Below are positions 47,131 to 58,299 of a stretch of DNA of 64,000 nucleotides, piece after piece (the stretch's first letter is position 1; the number at the start of each line of letters is the position of its first letter). The notes below the pieces were generated by a model. The model ran no database searches and was not told the DNA's origin. It saw only the letters and a list, made by a program, of their open reading frames with translations. The position numbers and the translations under genes were made by a program. This DNA is from Ancylostoma caninum (taxonomy: Eukaryota; Nematoda; Chromadorea; Rhabditida; Ancylostomatidae). The stretch covers positions 186,001 through 250,000 of the forward strand of contig JBAJFG010000348.1 of the NCBI GenBank assembly GCA_037903475.1. The letters run 5' to 3'.

Positions 47131-47582
47131 CTAGCTGCCGTACCCGGCTTGGCTCGGGTGTTTTACAGCCTTGGCTACATCACCGGTGAGGCCAATTAAT
47201 ATCACCGATAAATTCACTAAAATCGCCATAATTTTGGTAATCAGCATGTTAGAGAAGCCCAAGTTGGGGAGAAGAGCCAAAAATCAATAAAATCGATAAA
47301 TCGGTATTTTGTGCAAAATGGTTGTCATATTCGTATTCAGCGTGTTGAGGAACCCAGAAGATATATCCCCACTGACTCCTGGGCAAGAATAACCAAAAAT
47401 CAATACAATCGATATAATCGATGAAGCAATCGATAATCGCAGGTGCAAAGTAGCCTACAACCTCCGCTGGCCCGCGTAGGATGTGCATGCAAAATTTAAT
47501 CAGGATCGGTTCATCCTCCGCGAGTTCTATTCATTACATACATACACACATACATACAAACTTTCACTTTCATATATACAGA
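47131..47582 (-). mobile_element. Small non-autonomous Helitron, complete
   Basis: Read on the minus strand it begins TCTGTATATATGAAAGTGAA after an A (47583) and ends with the hairpin ACCCGAGCC-AAGCCGGGT, then ACGGCAGCTAG, then T (47130). TC start, 3' hairpin about ten bases before CTAG, and A/T flanks without duplication are the Helitron signature. It is 452 bp long with no coding region. The same 3' end closes the Rep-helicase Helitron at 56026, so that element or a relative could have mobilised it. Confidence 0.85.
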
Positions 47583-48114
47583 TTTGACTTCAATCGACAA
47601 GAGGAGAAAGTGCCGAGGTGAAAACCCCATGATGTAGCAGCGGAACAGCATCTCATCCTCTGTGACATCATTTCTAACCTATTTCCCGTCCCAAAACCAC
47701 CCACTTCTTGGTTATGTATGTAGTTATTGTAAACAAAGCATGGCTCCTATACAATAACTAGAAATGCGGATGGGCATGGGTAAGGACGTTTCACCACTTC
47801 AAAGTTTTACTAAACCAGATTCCGAGTTGGTGTCCGAAAATCTGCTGTGGATGTGGTTGGCAGTGGTGAACAGAATCAGAAATTTCCCCTGCTCCAAAGT
47901 AAGGCAGAGCCTGTAACTCAAAATCTCGCCTCGCAAAAACTGGTGCAGTTCCTCATTCATTCTTCTCGTTCCTCATCTCTTTCCCTTAAGAGGTTTTTAC
48001 AGTTTTGACGCGCCGCGCCCTATGCTTAAGCACAAGCAGCGTCATCTGCCGCAAGGGGCTTCATTTCACAGTTTTTGCCGCGGTGCGTCAGTTTGCGAAC
48101 TCGCCCTGCGGGCT

Positions 48115-48148
48115 GTGGCAAGGAATGCTCTGTGGCATTCCTTGCCAC
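48115..48148. repeat. 14-bp-arm hairpin in a GC-rich foldback
   Basis: GTGGCAAGGAATGC and its exact complement flank TCTGTG. The wider 47990-48260 region has CGCCGCGCC / GGCGCGGC-like ends and behaves as a foldback. Confidence 0.55.
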
Positions 48149-48531
48149 TGCGGCAATGCGGCAAACTAACTGGAAGTTCATTGCGAGGCGAGATGTGAGC
48201 TCGCAGCGGTTCACTTCTCGCGCCGTGCCGCGCCTCACAATGCCGAAAACTAAAAAAAACCCTTACTGAATATCATTTTTTCCGAGTCCCAGACGCAAAT
48301 TTATGACAACAGCAAATAGTTGATCTAGAGCATGTCGAAATCGCCTTCCAAAAAGATTTTTTGCGATCTCAGTTCCCATTGTCATTGTGAAGGCACACAA
48401 TTTTCATTGTAAGGGAATCAAATGGGCATTATACTGATGAAGAACTTCGTGGTTAACCCAAATTATAACACTTCGAACTGGAGTCTTCGTTCCTTCAATT
48501 AATTTTGCACTAACCTTATAGTAGTATCCAG

Positions 48532-48720
48532 CAGTGGCGGACGCAGGGAGGAGAAAGGTAGCCCATTCTTGGGGGGAGGGGACGAGAATAAGTCGCCGAA
48601 TTTTCCAATTTACTTTATAAGATAAATAAAAATCCTGGGTAAGTTCATTTTCAATTGTTTATATTTATTATCATTTTTTAAAGTAGATTCCGTTGATTAG
48701 TTGATTAATTAATTGATTTT
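48532..48720 (+). mobile_element. hAT-type MITE, left end only
   Basis: CAGTGGCGGACGCAGGG and the following GAGAATAAGTCGCCGAATTTT, then ATAAATAAAAATCCTGG, match the left half of 32251-32532. The right half is absent here. A right end with the same termini is at 51300-51403, but the 8 bases outside the two ends do not match. Confidence 0.7.
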
Positions 48721-49240
48721 TCGCTAGAAATGAGTGTTTACAAGCGTTTTTGAGGTAGAAGGCGCCAAGTTTGTGGTAGCTTTATCGCGCTGTTGTGGCT
48801 TGACCCACGGGGTAACTGCACTTTCTTTAACCAGAGCAAACTTCTGTCAACGATAACCACTCAGATGTGGTGTTGAACGATCACATAGGATTTGGTGAAC
48901 GTCTCTAAGTTGAATTAAATGTTACTTTGAATTCTAGTTGATACGAAGACGTTGAACAACTTACGCCGTGCACGTCATGACATGCTCGAACAAGCCATTT
49001 CGCCTCCCAAGTACCTTCTTGAGAAACTAATTCTTTTCTCTATTATCTGATCTTATGAATAAGAGAGAAATTGGTTGATTCAAGAAGAAAAGAGGCCTTA
49101 TTGAACAATTAAGGCCATAGATATGTTCCCTTTTTATGATGGGGTTCAGGAAGCGACTGTGTGCAGTGTCGATTGGATCTCCTCCATGTCATAGGCTGTT
49201 CATCGCCTTTGTATCAATTAGAATTTAGAGTAGCGACATT

Positions 49241-49308
49241 TAGCAAATCCTATGTGATCATTCAACACCACATCTGAGTGGTGTTGAATGATCACATAGG
49301 ATTTGCTA
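49241..49308. repeat. Perfect 31-bp-arm hairpin
   Basis: TAGCAAATCCTATGTGATCA begins an arm (49241-49271) that pairs exactly with 49278-49308 around ATCTGA. One arm recurs near 48861-48897. It lies at the truncated edge of the Tc1-like arm. Confidence 0.85.
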
Positions 49309-49309
49309 A

Positions 49310-49708
49310 TGCATCTGGAATTTTTATGCTGAAAAACTTTAAATCACAGTTCAAGGAACTGAGAGCAATGTTAGGCTGAACCTCTTCTGGAACACCTTCA
49401 CGAGTTTGAAGAACCGAAGGTTTGGATTAGCATTGGATACGGAATAACCCACTGGTAACAAATGCACTGCTAGTTTTGGTTTTCTGGGTAAATCGTCTCA
49501 TCAAGTCCAAGTGTACCTATAATTTTGAAACACTGGTTTTTCTATCTTTCTCTATAAAATCTTATATATTGATGCTGTTGATGAATGGTAATTCCGTAGA
49601 GGGTATTTTGCATCCTAAATTCAATGGAGAAAAATCAGATCGACTGGTTCACGATGAAGCGCTCTACAGCAGAAAATCGTGTCCCTATAATTATGAAACG
49701 TACTGTAT
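49310..49708 (+). mobile_element. Tc1-like foldback, single arm
   Basis: Matches one arm of 16110-17053 (TTATGCTGAAAAACTTT to GAAACGTACTG) and ends at TA. The opposite arm is missing, replaced by the hairpin at 49241-49308. Confidence 0.7.
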
Positions 49709-49743
49709 AATCGCGGTGAAGGGGTGAACGTCTACCATCACCC

Positions 49744-51260
49744 AACGCAGACTTGAGAACTCTTCTCCATCTGGCTAAGAAGATCAGATATGATGTCGTG
49801 TGTCTGCAGGAGACGAAAACGAAAGCATCGTACACAAGAAGGATGGAAGGTGGAGAATTGCTGATAATGGTGCAGAAGATCGATGCAAAGAACATTGGAG
49901 GCGTTGGCTTTCTTATCCACCCAAAAATACAATACAGCATTCTTTCGCACGAAATTCTCAGTCCACGTATTGCTGTGTTACGAGAAAGAAAGCTATTATC
50001 ACCACTGTGAACTGCTACGCTCCAAATTCTGTTGCCAGCGAAGAGGACAAAGACAACTTTTACTATGAGCTTGAGGCAGTAATTAAGAAGGAAAAGTCCT
50101 ACTACAAGTACATATGCGGGGATTTCAACGCACTTGTAGGAAGGGGAAGCGACGGAAACTGGAGACTGGGTCAACACGGAAATGAACTCAGAAATGACAA
50201 CGGCTACTAGATCGATGTGTTCGCGCAACCTGTTCCATGGAAACTCCATCTTCGAAAAACGCCAACACAGACGGTGGACCTGGGAAAGTCCGAATGGACA
50301 AACCCATTCAGAGCTGGTCCAAATCCTCACAAACGACGATGGAGTCTAATGGACTGACATGTGACAGTACTACCTTCCTTCGAAGCGGATCCGATCACAG
50401 ACTATTGCGGGCCAAGATACGGCTGAATGAGCGCATATTCAAAAGAGACACACATCGCGGCCCACCCGCACGCTTTCCTGAATACAACGGAACTAAGCTG
50501 CAGAAGGCCATGGAAACCTATCACTGGAGAAAGATAGAGAATCCCGCTGAGGACTATGAGCAGCTAGTGAAAGGACTGACATCATGTGCTAAAGCAGCTA
50601 TGGACAGGTCGAAAGATGAAAGGCTAAATCCGAAAGCGAAACAACTTCTACGCCGTCGAGGAGAAATCAAGAGAGACCCAACAGCCGCACCACCGTAGAA
50701 GTAAACTACTCTCCGCTGGCACAGAAAAGCGAAGCCTGAAGCAATGTCGAAGAGAAATCACGAATCACTCCACAATAACAACTGGTCTGAAGGACAAAGA
50801 CGGAGTACCAAAAACATCGAGAGTAGACATAGAACGCATTGTTGCGGACTTCTACACAAAGCTGTATCGCTCAACAACAATGGTCACAAGGTGTCCTTCT
50901 CCCATGGAGGACAGGCCGCCACCCATTCTAATCTCTGAGGTTAGAAACGCAATTCAGTTCTTGAAGAAGGGAACTGCCCCTGGAACAGATGGCGTTATAG
51001 CAGACCTACTAAGAGTCGGAGGATACACAACGCACAAGTTACTAGCGGACCAGTTCAACTCCTACCTCGGAGCTGGAATCATACCTAAAGTAAGACATCC
51101 ACTGTGCAAGGATTTCGAAATTGCGGGTCCCGCGAGGATCATCAGTCTCATCTCGCTCCATAAATCGGTTTTTCGTATGACGTCTGCGCATCTCTCCCTC
51201 CACCATTGCCTATGCACTGTTCTGCACAAAAGATTTCGTAAGAGTCTCGTGGTCTGACGC
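49744..51260 (+). pseudogene. RTE-type LINE relic (endonuclease and RT start)
   Basis: Frames on the plus strand give an apurinic-type endonuclease: VVCLQETK, then GGVGFLIHP, then ICGDFNALVGRG and SGSDHRLLRAKI, all in family order and with the catalytic E, D/N and SDH present. The linker DYEQLVKGLTSCAK and the RT entry motif ISEVRNAIQFLKKGTAPGTDGV follow. At least three frameshifts separate the parts. After about 51090 the RT core (fingers, palm, YADD) is missing, so it is internally deleted and dead. Confidence 0.8.
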
Positions 51261-51299
51261 CACAAAAATCTGGACCCTTACCAGTCTTTATACAGGAGG

Positions 51300-51403
51300 A
51301 TTAAGGTTTTTATTAATTTTGTTTTCCGTCTGGGTCCCAAGACGGCGGAGGCCCCACTTTTTTCCTACGCCCCTTTCACGTCCACTTTCTGCGTCCGCCA
51401 CTG
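51300..51403 (+). mobile_element. hAT-type MITE, right end only
   Basis: TTTTCCGTCTGGGTCCCAAG through CTTTCTGCGTCCGCCACTG matches the right end of 32251-32532. It abuts the RTE relic directly. Confidence 0.7.
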
Positions 51404-51409
51404 ATATAT

Positions 51410-52440
51410 ATCTTTTGCATAGGCATTTTCAAAGGCGTCTGATAAATAAAAACTGATTAGATTTTGCACCTATCTAGATAATTTTTTTAAAGCGCATGAT
51501 CTCGCGAACATTTTGGAATCTGAGTCATATTTCTCCGTCTTGTTTTGAAAATGCAATTAACTTTGGAGCGAACCCTTCAGTAACGGAATTTTGGTAACTA
51601 GACTTGCACGAACAATAATCTTACCACAACGATGCATGAGACTAACCAAATTTAGGCAAAGTAATCTGAGGCTTTCTCATTCTCTCTAGTACTTTCTCTC
51701 CTCATTTTATTGTCGAGCCATCTTAGGCACAGGCACCAAACTTGATAACCCAAAATTTTGGTTTTGCCGAATTTCTCTCCGCAGTTGAAGCGAATTCAAG
51801 TGGTATTTCTTCGACTGTGGTTACGAACATCAACCATTTGCGGACACTAATCGGTGAAATTTTGGGATAAGTTCTGAGCGCTGTGTGGAAATCACATCAC
51901 TCTGCCATACCGCAGAGGGCACCTTAATCTTGTTGGTCGAACCCTTCAGAAAGGCGAAAAGCTCGCAAAGGAATTTTCAATTTAATTTGCGTTATGTAAC
52001 ATAAATCTACCTCTAACTATGCCCCGATTATCACAAGAATGCCTGCTGAGCGAGAACCGACATGCCAAAATCAGCGACCTCTAGCACTGCCCGACTCAGT
52101 CCTTTGCCAGTCCACGGAAACAGGAGAGTCGAGCTCTTGCTCTAAAAACGGCAAAGGACCAATGACTGCTGTCATCCATACTTCGATTGGTACTTGCTGT
52201 TAGATGATTTTCTATAAGATTTTTCCATCAAAAGTTTCAAAATAGCGGAAATTTATGTTACAACCTGATATATATGCTTCCAGAAAAACATTTGCTGCTC
52301 ATACGATCCAAAGGACACTGCAATAGGTATGCTCCAAGACAAGTGTAACTATCATTTACTACGAAGTCGAATGACCCGTGACCCTCATTTTCCATTTTCT
52401 TTTCGGAAGCTAGGGTAGTTATGATCTTTTCACTTTATAG
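51410..52440. other. Unassigned, possible intron
   Basis: No gene supported. A good acceptor (TTTCTCTCCGCAG near 51785) opens a short frame without cysteines whose end phase would suit the exon at 52492, but nothing else supports it. Confidence 0.3.
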
Positions 52441-52491
52441 CATTACATAATTCACCTCTTTGTGTCACACCTATGAATGTTTTTGCTACAG

Positions 52492-52596
52492 ATTGTCCCA
52501 TGGATCCAGACGAGAAAACATCAGTAAAATCATGCACGCTTGATGCTTCAAGAGGCTGCGAGGAAGACAACTACTGTGGACGCCGAGGATGTTGCA
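52492..52596 (+). CDS. Candidate six-cysteine exon
   Basis: TTTTTGCTACAG precedes and A|GTATGC follows a frame of two bases, 34 codons and one base: CPMDPDEK, SCTLDASRGCEEDNYC, GRRGCC. The order C...C...C...C...CC resembles small extracellular modules of nematode proteins, and borders of phase 1 on both sides are typical of shuffled secreted domains. It may continue the gene started at 37285, but another exon (phase 0 in, phase 1 out) would be needed between 45204 and here. I did not find one. Confidence 0.45.
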
Positions 52597-52599
52597 GTA

Positions 52600-54250
52600 T
52601 GCGTCTTCGTTTTTTTTTCGCATATACTAAAATCGTTTCCAACCCAAAAGGAATAATTTAGAATGTGTAAACCCATATGTCAACCCATATCAAGCAATCT
52701 TACATTATACGTTTGATTGAGTGTTGTACGCTGAATTGCTCTGCCAGCCAGGAGGACTTGTCACTCAGCCACTTTAGAAATCCGGATGGAAAATAGAACC
52801 ACTAAAACATTTGTTCTGCATTTTTGTGTTCAAATTTATTTGTTTATTTGTGGCACCCTGGGTGCGCCAAACAAAATACAAAGTGCGGTATGGTTAGTAA
52901 TGCTAACGCTGGAACCGAACAAAGAGTCTAAAACTGTAACAGTTTAGAAAAACAAAGGAAGTTGAAAACAAGGGGAAAATTTTCCTACGTTCACTAAGAT
53001 GACGCTATTCTGCAAAACTCTTAGACGTTGCAACATACCCGAGAGATTCAAGAAATTCGTCACTGTAGCATGCGTAGGGCTGATTAATGGTCAAAAGTAC
53101 TAGAACTTCTGTTTTGCCAACCAGTGATTGGCATGTTACCGATCACTACGATGCGGTTATATCCGAGCAAATGAACGCAGGGAAACGTCACTTCCCAGGA
53201 GTACATGGACATGCGTGGGAAATCCGACCATAGATTTTCGGATGTTAGGTATTCCCTCTCCTAACAATCTAAGGTCAGACTTGACATGAATAGAAAGAAA
53301 TGGCGTAATAGTGTTCATCACTGGTTAACATCCGACAAGAAAAACGGTGCTTTTAGAGCACTTCAAAGATCTAGAAGCCCCAAAAATCTTATGAGAGCAT
53401 ATAATTAGGGCTTTGCACCACACTCTGTACAGTGACAAAAGGATGATTAGTAAAAAGCAGTTGTGCACCTTATAAAGTACGAAACGCAATAGAAGAACTA
53501 ACAGTAAAAAAAGAGATACTTGAGAGAAAGATCTGCCCATGAAGCACCACCAGAGCTGGAATACGGCTATGCAGACTTGTAAAGTTGTACGGAAAAGGTC
53601 CAAGAATCTGAAAATATAACTAAACGTCACTGATCTTGAGGACATCAAGAATGTCTGTCTCCCTCAGCTTTCTTCGGAATGCTTTTGAACTTTTGCAATG
53701 AGCGAAAGATAGTGGTAGACTGCTCAACCAACGGTTGACCCGAAAGAAGAAGGAATTGAGAATAGTAGAAAATCTATACTTCTTTAGTTTATAACAGTGA
53801 ATAGCAAACCACCATTTCTGCCTCTGCATGGCCTAAATGTCCAGTATTTGCTGGCACGCATTCTCACTTCCATGCCTATTATGCGGTAACACAGCACAAA
53901 TAATGACAAACAAATGTTTAAGATATAATATTGGAATCCAGCTGGTGGTGTGCACTGCTAAGACGCTCGCTGCGCACGCACACGATCGATGGTTCGATCC
54001 CGCACAAGGCCAACTGAGCCTTCCATCCTTTCGGAGCAAAGTTTGTAATTTCGAATATCTAGCGTTTCAAAATTATTTTCTGGAGAACCGGTGAATAAAT
54101 CTTCTTACTTTTCGTGTATATGCTCTATCTGGTCTGCTAATTTTATGCACTGCACTTAACCCATGGAAACCAAAATTTTTGCATAACTCCTATTACTTCT
54201 GGAGTAGAACTTGAGAGTATCATCATGAGTTATAATAACGGGCTTACTTT
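52600..54250. other. No gene; tRNA-like stretch near 53950-54010
   Basis: At 53950-54010 GCTAAGACGCTCGC (A-box-like) and GATGGTTCGATCCCGCA (B box GGTTCGATCC) lie at tRNA spacing, without an acceptor stem, so it is a likely SINE head. The minus-strand frames at 53325-53829 have no recognised motif. Confidence 0.45.
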
Positions 54251-54299
54251 GTGTGTCACGTGTGTGTGTAAGTGAAACAATATTCGAGGGGCGTGCCCT

Positions 54300-54850
54300 A
54301 GAGCGGTGATGACCGTTCCCACTGTTGCATGAGGGGTGCGCCGGCGTTCAAAAGTATGAGAATGTCTTGTCCATTGCATGATGAATGCGCTGGGGACCGT
54401 TTCAGCCACCCCTTCTACCTACATCACCCTGGCGAACAATATTTCCTTGCGTGTCCCAGTTCCCTGTCAATTTCGTCAGTGTCTGAATGAACCATTCCCT
54501 CCATTCCGTTCGTATGTACCAGTGAATCCTTATCACTACTATTACCACAGCAACCTCTCATGCATAAATCGTTTCAAGACAACACTTGCACTGAATTGGT
54601 TATACCCAACTATTCACAGCCACTGGGGCCTACAAAAGGACATTACTTCGCCGATATGGAAAAGGTTACCGCTTACGTGATCGTGGGTTTTTCAGCAGAG
54701 AAATTTGGAAAGGTTCATTAACCCCATTCACATTCTTGTTCGCAATTACTGCGGAGAATGTGAGCAGAGCAAGCATCTTTAGAAGTCTGAAAGTCCGGCG
54801 TTAGCCAAACGGCAAAACTGGTAGGATCATGTACTCAGAAATAGTCTTTT
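54300..54850. repeat. Partial copy of the 41.3-44.1 kb foldback
   Basis: GCATGAGGGGTGCGCCGGCG, then TCTGAATGAACCATTCC, then AGAAGTCTGAAAGTCCGGCG match the right arm at 43630-44095 in order, with only one or two minisatellite units left. Confidence 0.65.
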
Positions 54851-54935
54851 GCGCCGCAGCTACCTAAATTCGAGTCTTTATGTGTGTCTGCAAATAAATA
54901 AACATGGAAGATATGTATATGCATTCTAGATTCGT

Positions 54936-55002
54936 TCGTTCGTTCATTCATTCACTCATTCGTTCATTCATTCATTCATTCATTCATTCATTCATTCATT
55001 CA
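54936..55002. repeat. (ATTC)n microsatellite
   Basis: About fifteen tandem TTCA/ATTC units with a few TTCG and CTCA variants. Confidence 0.9.
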
Positions 55003-55009
55003 AGCATGC

Positions 55010-56020
55010 ACACATTTCGACATAATGAGCTTGTGACGAACTCACGTACTAAACTGCTTGTATTTGTGAAGTCCTTGTTAATTCACATAGAAATCTCATG
55101 AATCCCAAGGACTGGACTTCAGAAAGGTGATCACATGTAGGGTAGATCAACATAGGAAATTCTTGAAGCAGACAATATTCCAGTTAACCAAGATTTTTCT
55201 CACCAAATTTTCTATTCCTGTTAATTTTTCTCTAAATGGTATCTACTTCCCCATTCTCAATACTTTCTCATACACATCATAACCTCAGAAACGACGCTTT
55301 GCCTTTTCTCAATTGCTTTCATGATGTGCGCTGTTGGCGCAAATCCAACAAACTTCAGGCGTTACTCAGGCAAACCTTACGACCTGCGTACCATTACCCG
55401 CAAAAAATTCTGAAAACAGATCACCGTGTGGAGTTGCAAGCTCATTTCCTCAAAACACCTAGTCCGAGAAAATAGTGGTTTCGGAGTACACAGGGAAATT
55501 TCTGGAGGGATGCGAAGCTGGTTCCAGAAATTACAGATATGAAAGTCTGTTCCAAGGTTCATCAAAAGAATCCAAAATTGGAAAGTCAGAGGACAACGTG
55601 GACGACATATGCTACGCGAGATGTACTCATCGGCGTAACTAGCGCGGTTTTCGATTGAAATGGTATCTTTTCGGTATATGATCACGCACCACTTTGTGAT
55701 CGATGGCCAAGATAACCGCTTGTATCGCGTGCGCAAACTATCAGCCAATGCTTTAGTGCAATAATCACGACTTGCTATGGTATGTCGACGATCACATTTC
55801 GAGCTGCCAGATTTGCGAAATTGCACAATATGCGGGGTCGGTAAACTGGTTAGAGGACTCTGGGAGGATGAAACACTAATTTGGTACATCGGATGTCCCT
55901 GCAAGTAACTGTATAGGGCAAGTACCCATTCAAGGCCCCTACGGATACCAGATGAAGTCGAGTGCGTGGCCCATCCCTACAAACGGGATTGAATGACCCG
56001 GAGCACTTTACCCTTTATCC
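55010..56020. other. Unassigned
   Basis: The 175-codon minus-strand frame at 55377-55904 is intact but has no motif I recognise. Opposite-strand frames contain stops. It could be a decayed element. Confidence 0.3.
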
Positions 56021-56260
56021 TTAAACCAGCTGCCATACCCGGCTTCGCTCGGGTATTCCATCACCCCGTGTGATTCTTCGGTTTTCCAGTTCAGAAGCGA
56101 ACAATCGTTCACAGTTCTGTGAATAAACAACAAATGTTCATTTAGTCAACTTATACACGGTCACAACACACACCACACCGCACACACATACACACATACA
56201 TACATACACACATGCTCACACACACACTCACACACACTCACACACACACACAAACACACA

Positions 56261-56550
56261 CATACATACATACATACATACATACATACATACATACATA
56301 CATACATACATACATACATACATACATACATACATACATACATACATACATACATACATACATACATACATACATACATACATACATACATACATACATA
56401 CATACATACATACATACATACATACATACATACATACATACATACATACATACATACATACATACATACATACATACATACATACATACATACATACATA
56501 CATACATACATACATACATACATACATACATACATACATACATACATACA
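56261..56550. repeat. (CATA)n microsatellite, about 290 bp
   Basis: More than 70 near-perfect tetranucleotide units, flanked by CACACA tracts, inside the 3' part of the Helitron. The small Helitron at 47131 also has a short CATA tract in the equivalent place. The 109- to 147-codon frames here are artefacts. Confidence 0.95.
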
Positions 56551-56633
56551 CACACACACACGAACAAACAAACAAACGAAAGAACGCAACAAAATGTACA
56601 AAAACTGTGTAAAGGTAATGTGAAAGCAAATTT

Positions 56634-58140
56634 TTATATCAGGGCATTTGGATAAACTACATTTCTGGTTTTTCCATTAGGTGCGTAAATATAAAAATTT
56701 GGTGTCCCCACCCTTGAGCACGCTACGTAAAGTTGACCATGTGGAAAGGAGGAAATTTCCAAATTAACGCCAGCTATTCGAAGTGACTGCCCCTGAGCTT
56801 TGTTTATAGTTATTGCAAAGGCAAGTCGCACAGGGAACTGCAGTCGCTTGAATTCGAAGGGCATGTGAGTGGATATCATTGGAATACATGGAATGAACAC
56901 ATCCTCTCCTCTAGCCTTATCTATTAATATCGTAGCTTCTATCACATTTGGCATGAGGTTTTTTACGCATAGTCTTGTACCGTTGCACAGCCTCGGTGGG
57001 TCAATGTTACGGAGCAACATTATTGGCGATCCAACTTTCAGCACCAGCCTATGCGGTGGCATTCCCGGTGGTTCCAGAGGATTCAAAAATTCTGTGGAGT
57101 AAAATACGGTCTGCTCAATGTCCACAACAGTATCGATGGATTCATACGTTGATGCAGAACCTGGAAGCTGGTTCGTTTGTTATTTACGCTGTCATTCATT
57201 GGAGCTAGAATTGCTCGATCGCAAAGCCAGTGGTGACTTCCAAAGTTGTGGCTAATGTCCGGAAAAATTTGCCTATCAATTCCTCAAGCGAAACCACTGT
57301 GGTGCAGAAATCGGATGGAAATGAAACTAAGTGTCTGGGTCAACGCGAAGCTTACCATCACCAAGCTGCAGCAGTTGTTGAGCAAAGCTCTGCGCACCTA
57401 AGTCTCCCTGTAGATGTACTCTCATGTTGGTGGTTAATGTCATTTGATGGAAAGGTCTCCAAAGGTAAGATGCTTTGAGGCAAGGTTCAACTCATCGGCT
57501 GGAGTGGAGCGCGGGATAACAGGCAAAGTCTGGCGGAAGTCGCCTGCCAGTACCACCACAGCATCACCCATAATTCGATTGTTTCCTCTAATATCTTGTA
57601 GGATTCGATCGAGTGCTTCGAGTGCTCTCTTATGTGCCATGGTGAACTCGTCCCAAACTATAACTTTGCACAATTTTAGAACTTCAGCATTTCCAGAACC
57701 CCTGCTTATATTACACACTGGAGTTTCGGAACGTGCGAGATCTACAGAGATCTGTAGAGGGAGCTTCAGAGCTGAATGTGTGGTTCGACCATCATGGAGA
57801 AATGTGGCTGCGATGCCCGAGGATGCAACTGCTAAAGCAACTCCGTTCTGCTTTTGAATTTCAGCAAGCAGTAAATTGATAAGAAATGTTTGTCCTGTCC
57901 CTCCTGGAGCATCAAGAAAAAACACTCCACCATTTCCACTCCTTACTCGATCCATAATAGTGTCATAGGCTAATCTTTGATCATTTACCAAAAGGGGCTT
58001 ATTAATTTGAACAAAATTTTCCAGCTCTTCAGTGTTATAGCTCCTTTCTCGCAATATTCCGCTTTGCACTAAATCAGCTCCAGCGCGTGATGACGCACAT
58101 AGGCCAAGTTCAGGAAGTGTTTTACCGCTTATCTATACAC
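56634..58140 (-). pseudogene. Helitron PIF1-like helicase relic
   Basis: Read on the minus strand: LVNDQRLAYDTIMDRV, then DAPGGTGQTFLINLLL (Walker A), SSGIAATFL (motif Ia), VIVWDEFTMAHKRALE (Walker B), VVLAGDFRQTLPVIPR (motif III), and, after a broken stretch at 57130-57440, GSPIMLLRNIDPPRLCNGTR and FAITINKAQGQSLRIAG with LYVACSRV (motifs V/VI) before the stop at 56634. This is the SF1B helicase order of Helitron RepHel. The middle is frameshifted. The Walker A lysine is Gln (codon at 57890-57892), which should abolish ATP hydrolysis. Confidence 0.9.
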
Positions 58141-58299
58141 ACATTTCTTCGACCAAAATGAGAGCTTGATTATATATTTCAGTGCAAAAATTCAATTCCG
58201 GATTAGCTGTACGATGTTCTCTGAGAATGTCTTCACTGAGACTTTCCTTGTAATTCTCCCAAAGAATTTGTGGATTCGATGGGCCACAACTTGGTATGA

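Noticed and set aside
55377..55904. 175-codon minus-strand frame as a host gene
   Set aside because: No recognised motif, no flanking splice or promoter evidence, and located between repeats; listed only as unassigned sequence.
56161..56655. Frames of MYVCMYVC and IHTYIHTY repeats up to 147 codons
   Set aside because: Simple (CATA)n microsatellite read in different frames.
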